64,000 bases of DNA from the NCBI GenBank assembly GCA_965235975.1, contig CBDDZZ010000003.1:1-64000 (forward strand), written 5' to 3'. Shown here one piece after another: positions 44,986-53,750 of this stretch. Source of the stretch: Fontibacterium oligotrophicum (lineage in GTDB: Bacteria; Pseudomonadota; Alphaproteobacteria; Pelagibacterales; Pelagibacteraceae). The notes beneath the pieces are model-generated. The model saw only the letters and a program-made list of their open reading frames with translations. It was not told the DNA's origin and did not search any database. The position numbers and the translations under genes are program-made. The stretch's first letter is position 1; each line of letters begins with the position of its first letter.

Positions 44986-47538
44986 ATGCCTGAAAATTTA
45001 CAAAAAAAATCTCAAAATAACTTATACGAAGCAGACTCCATTAAAGTTTTAAAAGGTTTAGATGCGGTTAGAAAAAGACCAGGGATGTATATTGGTGACA
45101 CTGATGATGGCACAGGTCTACATCATATGGTTTTTGAAGTAATTGATAATTCAATAGATGAAGCTCTAGCTGGACACTGTAATGAAATTTATGTTTCATT
45201 AAACAAAGATCAAAGTGTTACCGTTGAAGACAATGGAAGAGGCATTCCTGTTGATTTGCATAAAGAGGAGGGAGTATCAGCTGCAGAGGTAATTATGACT
45301 CAATTGCATTCTGGAGGTAAATTTGACCACGATTCATATAAAATTTCAGGAGGGTTACACGGAGTAGGAGTTTCGGTAGTGAATGCTTTGTCTGAAAATT
45401 TAAAATTAAATATTTATAGAAAAAATAAAGAATATTTCGCAGAGTTTAAAGATGGAGTTACTTTAAAATCTTTAAAACAGATAGGAGATGCAAAAAAAAC
45501 AAATGGTACTTCAGTTACCTTTTTACCGTCCAAAAAAATATTTACAACTACGGTATTTGATATCAATATTCTAAGAAAAAGAATTAAAGAATTAGCATAT
45601 TTAAATAAAAGTATTCAGATTATTTTAGAAGACAAAAGGGAAGAAAAAATAAAAAGATTTGAGTATAAGTTTGAAGGAGGTATTGCAGAATTTGTTATCG
45701 ATCTTGATAAGAATAAAGAAAAACTTAAATTCGATTCAGCAGAGAATCTTTTTACAAAACCAATATATATTTTAGGAAGCAAAAATGACGTTCAGTTAGA
45801 AGTTGCTCTGCTATGGAATGCAGGTTATCAAGAACAAATTATTACTTTTACTAATAATATACCACAAAAAGACGGTGGTACTCATCTAGTAGGTTTTAGA
45901 AATGCATTAACTAGAACTATTAATAAATATGTTGTTGATAATAGTATTCTTAAAAAAGAAAAAATTTCAGTAACTGGGGATGATGTTAGAGAAGGATTAA
46001 CAGCTATAATTTCTGTAAAAGTAAAAGATCCTAAATTCTCGTCACAAACTAAAGAAAAGTTAGTATCCTCTGAAGTTCGTTCAGTAGTCGAGGGAATTGT
46101 GAACGAGAAATTAGAAGTTTGGTTTGATCAAAATAGTAAAATTACAAAGATACTTGTAAATAAAATATCACAAGCTGCTTTGGCGAGGGAGCTTGCTAGA
46201 AAAGCAAGGGAAAGTGTAAGAAGAAAAAGTGCTTTGGATATTTCTAGTTTGCCAGGAAAGCTGGCCGATTGTCAGACAAAAGATAAAGATAAAGCTGAAT
46301 TATTTATAGTTGAGGGAGATTCAGCGGGAGGATCGGCAAAACAAGCAAGAAATAGAGAATTCCAGGCTGTATTACCCTTAAGAGGAAAGATTTTAAATAC
46401 CTATGTCGACTCTAAGAATAATGGCTCAAACAAGCTTGATCCGGCGGAAGCCAAAAAGGTTTATGCCAAGATGCTTTCTTCAAACGAAATTATAACTTTA
46501 ATTAACGCTATTGGTACTGGGTTTGATGATTTTAGTCTTGAAAAATTAAGATATGGAAAGATTATTATTATGACCGATGCTGACGTCGATGGATCTCATA
46601 TAAGAACTTTACTATTAACTTTTTTTAATAACGAACCATTTAATGAGCTTATTAAAAATGGAAAAATTTATATAGCGCAGCCACCTTTATATAAAATAAA
46701 AGTAGGTAAAAAAATATCTTATATTAAAAACGACGAAGATCTTTTTGATATAACGATTGATACAGCTAAAGATAATATTAAATTTTTCTCAGAAGAAAAT
46801 GATAAGGCAAAAGAGGAAAATTTTGATGAGATTATAAAATATTCAAGAAGATTTGATTCAAGAATAAGAAATTTAGGAAAAGATTTTGATAGAGAGTTAG
46901 TTGAAGCCTTGGCTATAGTTGGATGTTTTTATAAAGATAAAAAAGATTTTTTAATCAGAGATGATTCTGATGATAAGAAAAAAAAAGGCGCAATACTTGC
47001 GGCAGCAGAATATTTAAATAAATTAAGTAATAATAGTGAAGATAATTTGTGGAAAGGTTCTTTTAAAGAAAATTTATTCATTTTGGAAAAAAAATATTAT
47101 GAAGAAATTATCGTTAAAAAATTAAGTTTAGATTTTTTAGATACTAAGCATGTAGAGGAATTAAGTGAACTTGGTAATATGTTGAAAGTTTTTAGAAAGA
47201 ATTGTTACATGATTAATGCTGCTAATGAAAAAATTAAAATTTATTCACCAATTGATTTTTTAAAAAGAATAGTAGAAGAGGGAAAAAAATCTATATCTAT
47301 TCAACGATTTAAGGGATTAGGAGAAATGAACCCAGAGGAATTATGGGAAACAACTCTAAACCCAGAGAATAATACGCTGTTAAAAGTAGATTATTCCGGA
47401 AATGATGTTGACAATGAAACTACTAATCCGGGAGATCGAGATAGAGAAATTTTCAAAATCTTAATGGGTGAAGATGTAGTTCCAAGAAAAGATTTTATTA
47501 ATAAAAATGCTATTAATGTTAATAATCTAGACATCTAG
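44986..47538 (+). CDS. gyrB: DNA gyrase subunit B
   Basis: ATPase subunit of gyrase that introduces negative supercoils. The GHKL ATPase start 'LDAVRKRPGMYIGDTDDGTG' and 'DNGRGIPVDLH' are present. The TOPRIM domain has 'VEGDSAGGSAKQARNREFQ', 'LPLRGKILN' and the metal site 'TDADVDGSHIRTLLL'. The C-terminal 'QRFKGLGEMNPEELWETT' completes it. 850 residues is somewhat long, from a larger insert in the TOPRIM/tail region as in many Gram-negatives. Confidence 0.98.
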   Translation: MPENLQKKSQNNLYEADSIKVLKGLDAVRKRPGMYIGDTDDGTGLHHMVFEVIDNSIDEALAGHCNEIYVSLNKDQSVTVEDNGRGIPVDLHKEEGVSAAEVIMTQLHSGGKFDHDSYKISGGLHGVGVSVVNALSENLKLNIYRKNKEYFAEFKDGVTLKSLKQIGDAKKTNGTSVTFLPSKKIFTTTVFDINILRKRIKELAYLNKSIQIILEDKREEKIKRFEYKFEGGIAEFVIDLDKNKEKLKFDSAENLFTKPIYILGSKNDVQLEVALLWNAGYQEQIITFTNNIPQKDGGTHLVGFRNALTRTINKYVVDNSILKKEKISVTGDDVREGLTAIISVKVKDPKFSSQTKEKLVSSEVRSVVEGIVNEKLEVWFDQNSKITKILVNKISQAALARELARKARESVRRKSALDISSLPGKLADCQTKDKDKAELFIVEGDSAGGSAKQARNREFQAVLPLRGKILNTYVDSKNNGSNKLDPAEAKKVYAKMLSSNEIITLINAIGTGFDDFSLEKLRYGKIIIMTDADVDGSHIRTLLLTFFNNEPFNELIKNGKIYIAQPPLYKIKVGKKISYIKNDEDLFDITIDTAKDNIKFFSEENDKAKEENFDEIIKYSRRFDSRIRNLGKDFDRELVEALAIVGCFYKDKKDFLIRDDSDDKKKKGAILAAAEYLNKLSNNSEDNLWKGSFKENLFILEKKYYEEIIVKKLSLDFLDTKHVEELSELGNMLKVFRKNCYMINAANEKIKIYSPIDFLKRIVEEGKKSISIQRFKGLGEMNPEELWETTLNPENNTLLKVDYSGNDVDNETTNPGDRDREIFKILMGEDVVPRKDFINKNAINVNNLDI

Positions 47539-47542
47539 TTAA

Positions 47543-48835
47543 ATGAATTTAGCAAAATTACCCGAGCTAAATGAAAATCAGATAAAACTTTTAACCTTAA
47601 TTAATATTCGTTGGGTTGCAATTATTGGACAGTTTGTAACAATATCAATTGTATATTTTTACTTTAAGTTTAGTTTTAATATTGAGCTTTGTTATTTATT
47701 AGTTTTATTTTCTTCTTCTATTAATATTTTTCTTCAAATCAGGTCAAAGAAAACCGATCTATTATCTAATAAACAAGCCACTTTTAGTGTTATATATGAT
47801 TTATTTCAGTTATCTGGATTACTATTTTTAACGGGGGGATTAACAAATCCATTTTCAATATTTATTGTTGCCCCAATTACAATTGCGGCAGGGTTTTTAA
47901 GTATAAGAAGTAGCATCCAGATAGGATTTTTATCAATTTTATTAATTATAATTTTATCAATTTTTTATTTTGAGTTGCCTGGACTAGAAAAAAATTATCT
48001 TTTTCCAAAGTTTTATATTCTAGGTCTAGTATTGGCATTATGTACATCGATAGTATTTTTAGCCATATATTCAAAAAGATTGGCCATGGAAAGTTCACAA
48101 AGGAATGATGCTTTTAATATTCTGCAACAAATTTTATTAAGAGAGCAGGAGTTAAAATCGCTGGGTGGACTAGCAGCTGCAGCTGCGCATGAATTAGGCA
48201 CTCCCTTAAACACCATATCATTAGTTGCTAAAGAACTAAAAAAAGAAATTGGATCAGATAAAAAATTTAGCCAGGATTTAGATTTGCTAATTTCTCAATC
48301 ACAGAGATGTAGTGAAATATTAAAACAAATATCTAAAAATCCTTATGGAGAAAAGGAACATAAGTTTTTAGATAAAAGTTCTTTTAGAATTTTGATACAT
48401 GAAATTGTTGATTCATTTAAAGATTTGAGCGAAAAAAAAATAATCTTAAATGAAAATGATTATCAAAAAGATTATTTAATAACAAAAAGAATTGAGATTA
48501 TTTATAGTCTTAAAAACATTATTGATAACGCACTAAAATTTTCTTCAAAAAAAATAGAGATTTTTTTATTATCTAATGAGGATGGACTTAAAATAAAAGT
48601 AGAGGACGATGGAATTGGTTTTTCAAATCAGGTATTAAAATCTTTAGGTGATCCTTATATTAACAAAAAAAATCTAGATAACAGCAAAGAAGGATTAGGT
48701 CTTGGTATATTTATAGCAAAAGTTTTTTTAGAGAGATTATCTGCTAATATTAATTTTTATAATTTAAAAGATAAAGGTGCAGGCGTTGAGGTATTATGGC
48801 AGAAAAAAGATTTAATTAATTTAAAACTTATATAG
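47543..48835 (+). CDS. regB: redox-sensing histidine kinase RegB/PrrB/ActS
   Basis: Membrane kinase that represses or activates RegA according to quinone and thiol redox state. The N-terminal region has about six membrane helices (residues 20-180). The ubiquinone-binding heptapeptide GGxxNPF appears as 'GGLTNPF' at 98-104. The H-box is 'AAAAAHELGTPLNTI' with His216. The redox-active cysteine of the family is kept as C256 in 'SQRCSEIL'. The ATP-binding N and G boxes follow ('NIIDNALKFSS', 'KEGLGLGIFIAKVFLERL'). 430 residues. It ends tail to tail with aguA and lies 4.3 kb from regA. Confidence 0.93.
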   Translation: MNLAKLPELNENQIKLLTLINIRWVAIIGQFVTISIVYFYFKFSFNIELCYLLVLFSSSINIFLQIRSKKTDLLSNKQATFSVIYDLFQLSGLLFLTGGLTNPFSIFIVAPITIAAGFLSIRSSIQIGFLSILLIIILSIFYFELPGLEKNYLFPKFYILGLVLALCTSIVFLAIYSKRLAMESSQRNDAFNILQQILLREQELKSLGGLAAAAAHELGTPLNTISLVAKELKKEIGSDKKFSQDLDLLISQSQRCSEILKQISKNPYGEKEHKFLDKSSFRILIHEIVDSFKDLSEKKIILNENDYQKDYLITKRIEIIYSLKNIIDNALKFSSKKIEIFLLSNEDGLKIKVEDDGIGFSNQVLKSLGDPYINKKNLDNSKEGLGLGIFIAKVFLERLSANINFYNLKDKGAGVEVLWQKKDLINLKLI

Positions 48836-49898
48836 CCGGCTCTTGTTGTGTCATACAATGAATTGCCCCAAATCCCCAAATAAGATCCCGACAATTTATA
48901 GGTACAATTTTTCTATTTTTGAAATTTTTTTCTAAAATTTGAAAAGCTTTATCGTCATTTTTATCTTCGAAAATTGGCAAAAGTACAATCTTATTTGCTA
49001 TATAAAAATTTAAGTAACTAGCGGGCACTCTCGTATTTTCTATGATTAAAGGTGAAGGCATCGGAACTTCTACGATAGTATTTTGTTTTCCTAAATGATT
49101 TGTAGATTTTTTTAAGATTTTTAGATTTTCATTTAAAGCTGAGTAATTTTCATCATCTTTTTTATATTCTATAGCTGTAAATATTTTATCGTCATCAAAA
49201 AATCTTGTAATGTCATCGATATGTCCGTGAGTGTCGTCGCCAACAATACCTTTATTAAGCCATATAAAATTTTTGATATTCAAACTTTCTCTTAAAATTA
49301 TTTCTAATTTTTCCTTACTTAATCCTGGATTTCTTTCTTGAATTTTACTTAATAAGCATTCTTTTGTTGCAATTAATGTTCCTTTGCCATTCACATCAAT
49401 TGCTCCACCTTCCAATATAATATCTTTAATTTTATTTTTAATTTTTGCTTTTATATCTATTAAATCTATATTTTTAATTTTTGCTATTTGTGACTTAATA
49501 TTATTATCAAAATTATAATCTTTATATTTTGCCCAAGCATTGAAATGAAAATTGGTCATAATCTTTTTTTTTAAAAGATCGTTTATTAGAAAAATAGGCC
49601 CAGTATCTCTAGTCCAAACTCTGTTCGTTTTAATGATATGAAAATTAACTTTATTGATATTTGTTTTTTCTTTAACTAAAATTTTTCTAATATTTTTTTT
49701 AACCGCTTTTGACTGGATTAAAATATCAACGTTCTGAACCTTAGATAAAGCTGAAGCTATTTTAGCAAAAGTTGTTGGAATATTTTTAAATTTACCTGGC
49801 CAGTCATTTTTATTATGCGGCCATGCTAGCCAAGTAGAGCTTTGATTTTCCCACTCTGCTGGCATTCTGTAACCTAAAGATGCCAGATTTTCATTCAT
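48828..49898 (-). CDS. aguA: agmatine deiminase
   Basis: Converts agmatine to N-carbamoylputrescine and ammonia. The family motifs are seen in order: 'STWLAWPHNKNDWPG' near the N-terminus, 'WTRDTGPIF', 'LEGGAIDVNGKG', 'DDTHGHIDDITRF' and the catalytic Cys348 in 'AIHCMTQQEPA' at the C-terminus. 356 residues is typical. It overlaps aguB by eight bases. No arginine decarboxylase lies nearby, so agmatine must come from elsewhere in the genome or from uptake. Confidence 0.94.
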   Translation of the reverse strand: MNENLASLGYRMPAEWENQSSTWLAWPHNKNDWPGKFKNIPTTFAKIASALSKVQNVDILIQSKAVKKNIRKILVKEKTNINKVNFHIIKTNRVWTRDTGPIFLINDLLKKKIMTNFHFNAWAKYKDYNFDNNIKSQIAKIKNIDLIDIKAKIKNKIKDIILEGGAIDVNGKGTLIATKECLLSKIQERNPGLSKEKLEIILRESLNIKNFIWLNKGIVGDDTHGHIDDITRFFDDDKIFTAIEYKKDDENYSALNENLKILKKSTNHLGKQNTIVEVPMPSPLIIENTRVPASYLNFYIANKIVLLPIFEDKNDDKAFQILEKNFKNRKIVPINCRDLIWGFGAIHCMTQQEPAI

Positions 49899-50772
49899 CA
49901 GAAGGATTTTTTAATAGACCATGGTATTGATCAATTCTTCTATCTCTAAGAAATGGCCAATGCTGCCTTACTTTTTCAACTTTTTTAAGGTCTATGTTGC
50001 AGATAATAATTTCTTCCTTATTATTACTAGCTTCTGCAATTATATTTCCATTAGGGTCAAATACGATTGAATTACCCCAAAATTCAATAGACTTATCTTT
50101 TTTACCTTCAATACCTATTCTGTTAACAGAAACTACAAATACACCGTTTGCTATTGCGTGAGATCTTTGAATCGTAAGCCATGAATTTAATTGTGATTTA
50201 CCAAATTCTTTTTTTTCACGTAAATGCCAACCTATTGCTGTTGGATAAAATATAATCTCTGCACCTTTTAGCGCTGTTAAACGTGCGGCTTCTGGAAACC
50301 ATTGATCCCAGCATATTAAAGTGCCAATTTTTCCATGTTTGGTATTGAAACTCTTAAAACCTAAATCACCAGGTGTAAAATAAAATTTTTCATAATATTG
50401 AGGATCATCTGGAATATGCATTTTTCTATAATGACCAAAGATTTTTCCTTTTTCATCAATCACAACACATGAGTTATGATAAAGGCCCGAAACTTTCTTT
50501 TCAAAAAGTGGAACAATTATGATTACATTTATTTTCTTTGCTAACTGACATAATACATCAGTCGTTTTTCCAGGTATCTTTTCTGCAATTGCAAAGTTAT
50601 CATGATTTTCTTCTTGGCAAAAATAATGTGTTAGAAATAATTCGGGTAAACAAATAATTTGTGCTCCTTTTTTTTTCGCTAATTTGATTTTTTCAATGGC
50701 TTTAGTGAGATTCTTTTTTGGATCGGCGTCCATCTTCATCTGCACCAAAGCTACTTTAGTTAGTGAAGACAT
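49891..50772 (-). CDS. aguB: N-carbamoylputrescine amidase
   Basis: Nitrilase-family enzyme cleaving N-carbamoylputrescine to putrescine, carbon dioxide and ammonia. The Glu-Lys-Cys triad is E44 ('CLPELFLTHYFC'), K117 ('GHYRKMHIPDDP') and C154 ('LICWDQWFPEAAR'). 293 residues is typical. It sits between aguA and the deoxyhypusine-synthase-like gene with three bases or less of spacing, so putrescine made here can feed the next enzyme. Confidence 0.95.
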   Translation of the reverse strand: MSSLTKVALVQMKMDADPKKNLTKAIEKIKLAKKKGAQIICLPELFLTHYFCQEENHDNFAIAEKIPGKTTDVLCQLAKKINVIIIVPLFEKKVSGLYHNSCVVIDEKGKIFGHYRKMHIPDDPQYYEKFYFTPGDLGFKSFNTKHGKIGTLICWDQWFPEAARLTALKGAEIIFYPTAIGWHLREKKEFGKSQLNSWLTIQRSHAIANGVFVVSVNRIGIEGKKDKSIEFWGNSIVFDPNGNIIAEASNNKEEIIICNIDLKKVEKVRQHWPFLRDRRIDQYHGLLKNPSDE

Positions 50773-50775
50773 TGT

Positions 50776-51822
50776 TTATTTAAATAATTTAGAAAAACTC
50801 CTTTTAGGTCTATTTTTCCAGTAGCCTCTATGAAATGCATCACTTGCTATAAGAGGTATAACACTTGTTGCTTCGGCGAAAACCATTTGTTCTCTTGCTG
50901 TATCTACTTTTCCCCACGAGCTTGCCTCTTTTAATGTAGAAGAACTACACGCTCCATCTCTAACATCGGCAACTGTAATCTGTATAGCGTATTTGTGCAT
51001 ATCAACTTCTTTTCCTAAAAGTTCAGCACATATTACAGTATCTTGAATATAGTTTTTTGGAACTCCTCCACCAATCATTAATAAACCTGAAGTTTTTGAT
51101 TTAATTTTAATTTCAGTAAGTTCTCTAAAATCTCTCACAGAGTCAATTGTTAAATGTTTTTTTGGATTTCTTTCTTGATGCATTACTAAACCAAATCCAG
51201 CACTAGAGTCAGTAAAAGCAGGACAGAATATTGGCACATCATTTTCATAAGCAAGCTGGATCAAAGACTCTTTCTTTTTTGAATTTTTTATTAAATATTT
51301 TCCCATTTCTCTTATGAATTCACGAGAAGTATAAGGCCTAGGTTCTAACTGATCTGCTATTTCACCAATAGTTTTATCGCAGGCTTGAAGCTGGTCTTCA
51401 TCAATATAGGTATCGTATATTCTATCGATGTAATGTTCTCTTAATACATTATCATTTTGAAATTGAGATCCTTGATAGTGTTTAAAGCCTAAAGCCTCAA
51501 AGAAATCCATGTCCACTATAGATGCGCCCGTTGAAACGATGGCATCGACCATGTTATTTTTAACTAAATCAGCATAAACTTTCATGCAGCCTGCAGCAGA
51601 CGTTGATCCCGCTAAAGTTAAAAAAACAGTGCAGTCTTTGTCATTTAACATTTCATTATAGATTTGGGCTGCATTAGCTGTTTCCCTAGATGTAAAAGAC
51701 ATCTTGGACATAGCGTCTATGATGGGTCTTGCATCAAAAGATGTAATATCTATATGCTCAATTGCTTTGTTTAAAAAACTAGATTTGTTGTGACCTACAG
51801 TTGGACTTGAGGATTTGTTCAT
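50776..51822 (-). CDS. deoxyhypusine-synthase-like polyamine aminobutyl/aminopropyl transferase
   Basis: 348 residues with the deoxyhypusine synthase fold. The NAD-binding region 'STGASIVDMDFFEALG' is present, as is the active-site Lys305 in 'SSWGKVDTA' followed by 'FAEATSVIPLIASDAF'. Bacteria lack eIF5A, so the eukaryotic reaction is excluded. The close relative homospermidine synthase uses putrescine as acceptor, and gene context (putrescine made by the flanking genes) supports homospermidine or another polyamine as product. I cannot fix the substrate from sequence. The stop of the decarboxylase gene shares a base with its start. Confidence 0.85.
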   Translation of the reverse strand: MNKSSSPTVGHNKSSFLNKAIEHIDITSFDARPIIDAMSKMSFTSRETANAAQIYNEMLNDKDCTVFLTLAGSTSAAGCMKVYADLVKNNMVDAIVSTGASIVDMDFFEALGFKHYQGSQFQNDNVLREHYIDRIYDTYIDEDQLQACDKTIGEIADQLEPRPYTSREFIREMGKYLIKNSKKKESLIQLAYENDVPIFCPAFTDSSAGFGLVMHQERNPKKHLTIDSVRDFRELTEIKIKSKTSGLLMIGGGVPKNYIQDTVICAELLGKEVDMHKYAIQITVADVRDGACSSSTLKEASSWGKVDTAREQMVFAEATSVIPLIASDAFHRGYWKNRPKRSFSKLFK

Positions 51823-53012
51823 TAAGCAACAAGATAATTGCTTTTTAATTCCTCATCTTGTTCATTTTGATAAACAGACATTATTGGTTTATCCTCAATT
51901 TCGAAAATATCATCTGAGTAAAAACCATTAAATTTGGTTCTAAAAGTCAATCCATAACTACCTAACTGACCAATTTCTAAATAATCACCCTCTTTTAAAT
52001 TATTTGGCAACATGTAAGGACCTTTCATAAAATCCATACTATCACAAGTTGGTCCGTAGAAATTAAAAGGGGTTAAGCGTCTGCTTAAATCTTTTCCAGT
52101 ATCAACAACTTTTGTTGGAAAAATAAATTTTGGAAAACCAGCATCAAATAAAGACCCATATGTTCCATCATTAATATAAAGACTTTGTTTTTTTCTTAGT
52201 TCAATCTTAACAATTGTTGAACCACTTTCTGCAACAATAGCTCTCCCTGGTTCACAAATTAATTCTGGCTGTTTAGGTAAACTTAATTTGTTTACTGCTT
52301 TTTTAATTTCATCCATGTAGTTTTCTAATGGCTGAGGATATAAATCTGGATACTTAGAAGGAAATCCTCCACCAACATTTATAATATCAGGTGTAATACC
52401 TGATTTTAAAATTATATTTCCAATTTCTTTTATTCCTTTTGAGTAAGATATCGGATGCATGCATTGAGATCCGACATGAAAACTTACGCCGAGTTTTTTT
52501 ACAAGGGGTCTTACTAACTTTATTAAATTAATAGCTTCGGCAGGAGAAGCTCCAAATTTTTTTGATAGATCAATTTCAGAATGTTCGTTTGAAACAAATA
52601 TTCTTAAATATAAAGTTAAATCTTTTGCATCTTTAGTTGCTTCAAAAATTTTTATTAATTCATCTTTTGTATCAAAAGAAAAATCTCTAATCCCAAAATT
52701 AAAATATGCCTCTTCAATACTCTTTCTGTTTTTTACTGTGTGCATGAAATAAAGTTTTGCATCTTTTGCGATCGACTTGACTAACTTTATTTCTTCGAGA
52801 GAGGCCACATCAAAATTTGAAATTCCATTTTGATAGATGTGTTTGATAACACTTTTGTGAGGATTTGTTTTTACAGCGTATAGGGTTTTCCCCGGAAAAT
52901 TATTTACAAAAAAATTGCAACCCAGTTTTATACTTTCTGGACGAATACAATATACAGGATTTACTGGCTGAAGTTCTCTGACTAAGTCAGAAACAGAATC
53001 AAACTTTTTCAA
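51822..53012 (-). CDS. ornithine (or lysine/ornithine) decarboxylase, fold III PLP enzyme
   Basis: Makes putrescine from ornithine, possibly cadaverine from lysine. The PLP Lys is K48 ('LYAVKTNPH'), the phosphate loop 'NVGGGFPSKYP' follows (from residue 212), with 'CEPGRAIVAESG' (254-257 EPGR) and the catalytic Cys323 in 'YGPTCDSMD'. 396 residues is typical of the alphaproteobacterial form. The start is TTG at 53012 with AAGGA upstream. It heads the four-gene polyamine operon, and faces regA across a 171-base divergent region. Confidence 0.92.
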   Translation of the reverse strand: MKKFDSVSDLVRELQPVNPVYCIRPESIKLGCNFFVNNFPGKTLYAVKTNPHKSVIKHIYQNGISNFDVASLEEIKLVKSIAKDAKLYFMHTVKNRKSIEEAYFNFGIRDFSFDTKDELIKIFEATKDAKDLTLYLRIFVSNEHSEIDLSKKFGASPAEAINLIKLVRPLVKKLGVSFHVGSQCMHPISYSKGIKEIGNIILKSGITPDIINVGGGFPSKYPDLYPQPLENYMDEIKKAVNKLSLPKQPELICEPGRAIVAESGSTIVKIELRKKQSLYINDGTYGSLFDAGFPKFIFPTKVVDTGKDLSRRLTPFNFYGPTCDSMDFMKGPYMLPNNLKEGDYLEIGQLGSYGLTFRTKFNGFYSDDIFEIEDKPIMSVYQNEQDEELKSNYLVA

Positions 53013-53059
53013 TTCTTGTTATGTCCTTTTGTTAAAAAATTAATAATTAAATTAATCAA

Positions 53060-53088
53060 TTGAGTCGGCAATTAAAGCTATTTTTAAT
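53060..53088 (+). promoter_or_regulatory. candidate promoter for regA
   Basis: TTGAGT (53060-53065) and TTTAAT (53083-53088) are spaced 17 bases in the longest intergenic region of the window. A start near 53095 would give a leader of about 90 bases that contains the strong ribosome site and mini-cistron described next. Confidence 0.35.
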
Positions 53089-53158
53089 TTCTGTAAAGTA
53101 TTTATTTTAGGTAAGAAAAATTTTTTTCACACTGTGTCATTAGCTTGTGATCAGCCTT

Positions 53159-53183
53159 AGGAGGGACTATAGTGTGCTCTTAA
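53159..53183 (+). promoter_or_regulatory. strong ribosome site with a three-codon mini-cistron before regA
   Basis: AGGAGG (53159-53164) is the best ribosome-binding site I see in the window, but it is 19 bases from the regA ATG. Seven bases after it comes GTG TGC TCT TAA (53172-53183), whose stop touches the regA ATG directly and lies in the same frame. Ribosomes loaded at AGGAGG would translate three codons, stop, and could restart at once on regA. A single changed base in TAA would instead give regA a longer N-terminus. Confidence 0.45.
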
Positions 53184-53750
53184 ATGAATAAAAACTTACC
53201 CACAAAAGCAAATCTCGGACAGTTCGAGAACAAATCTTTGCTCATTGTTGACGACGACGATCCATTTCGAAATAGGCTTTCAAAAGCCATGGAAAATAAA
53301 GGTTTTTTAGTCACTTCAGCTTCAAGTGTTACTGAAGGGATCCAAAAAGTTAAAATTTCTACCCCAACTTTTGCCATTATAGACCTTAGACTGAATGATG
53401 GGAGCGGTCTGGACATTGTTAAAGAGATACACAAAGTCAAAGCGGATAGCAGAATTATAGTTTTAACGGGCTATGGGAACATCCCAACGGCTGTTGCAGC
53501 AGTTAAATCTGGAGCCATAGACTACCTTGCAAAGCCTGCTGATGCGGAGGATTTGGAGGCCGCTTTATTTGCAGACAAGGATAAGAAGGCAGCACCTCCA
53601 GAGAACCCAATGTCTGCTGATAGGGTAAAATGGGAACATATCCAGAGAGTATTTGAATTATGCGACCGTAACGTTTCTGAGACGGCTAGAAGACTTAAAA
53701 TGCATAGAAGAACTCTGCAAAGAATTCTTTCAAAAAGATCGCCTAAATAA
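53184..53750 (+). CDS. regA: redox response regulator RegA/PrrA/ActR
   Basis: Global regulator of respiration and redox genes, phosphorylated by RegB. The receiver domain has the acidic pocket 'LLIVDDDDPFRNRL', phospho-acceptor D67 in 'FAIIDLRLNDGSG' and K117 in 'YLAKPAD'. A linker with 'APPENPMSADRVKWEHIQR' leads to the Fis-type helix-turn-helix 'ETARRLKMHRRTLQRILSKR', almost invariant in this family. 188 residues is typical. Unlike most relatives, it is not next to regB or senC; the polyamine operon lies between. Its stop overlaps that of bioY by eight bases. Confidence 0.95.
   Translation: MNKNLPTKANLGQFENKSLLIVDDDDPFRNRLSKAMENKGFLVTSASSVTEGIQKVKISTPTFAIIDLRLNDGSGLDIVKEIHKVKADSRIIVLTGYGNIPTAVAAVKSGAIDYLAKPADAEDLEAALFADKDKKAAPPENPMSADRVKWEHIQRVFELCDRNVSETARRLKMHRRTLQRILSKRSPK

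Noticed and set aside
50776..51822. True deoxyhypusine synthase acting on eIF5A
   Set aside because: Bacteria have no eIF5A; the polyamine operon context favours a small-molecule acceptor.
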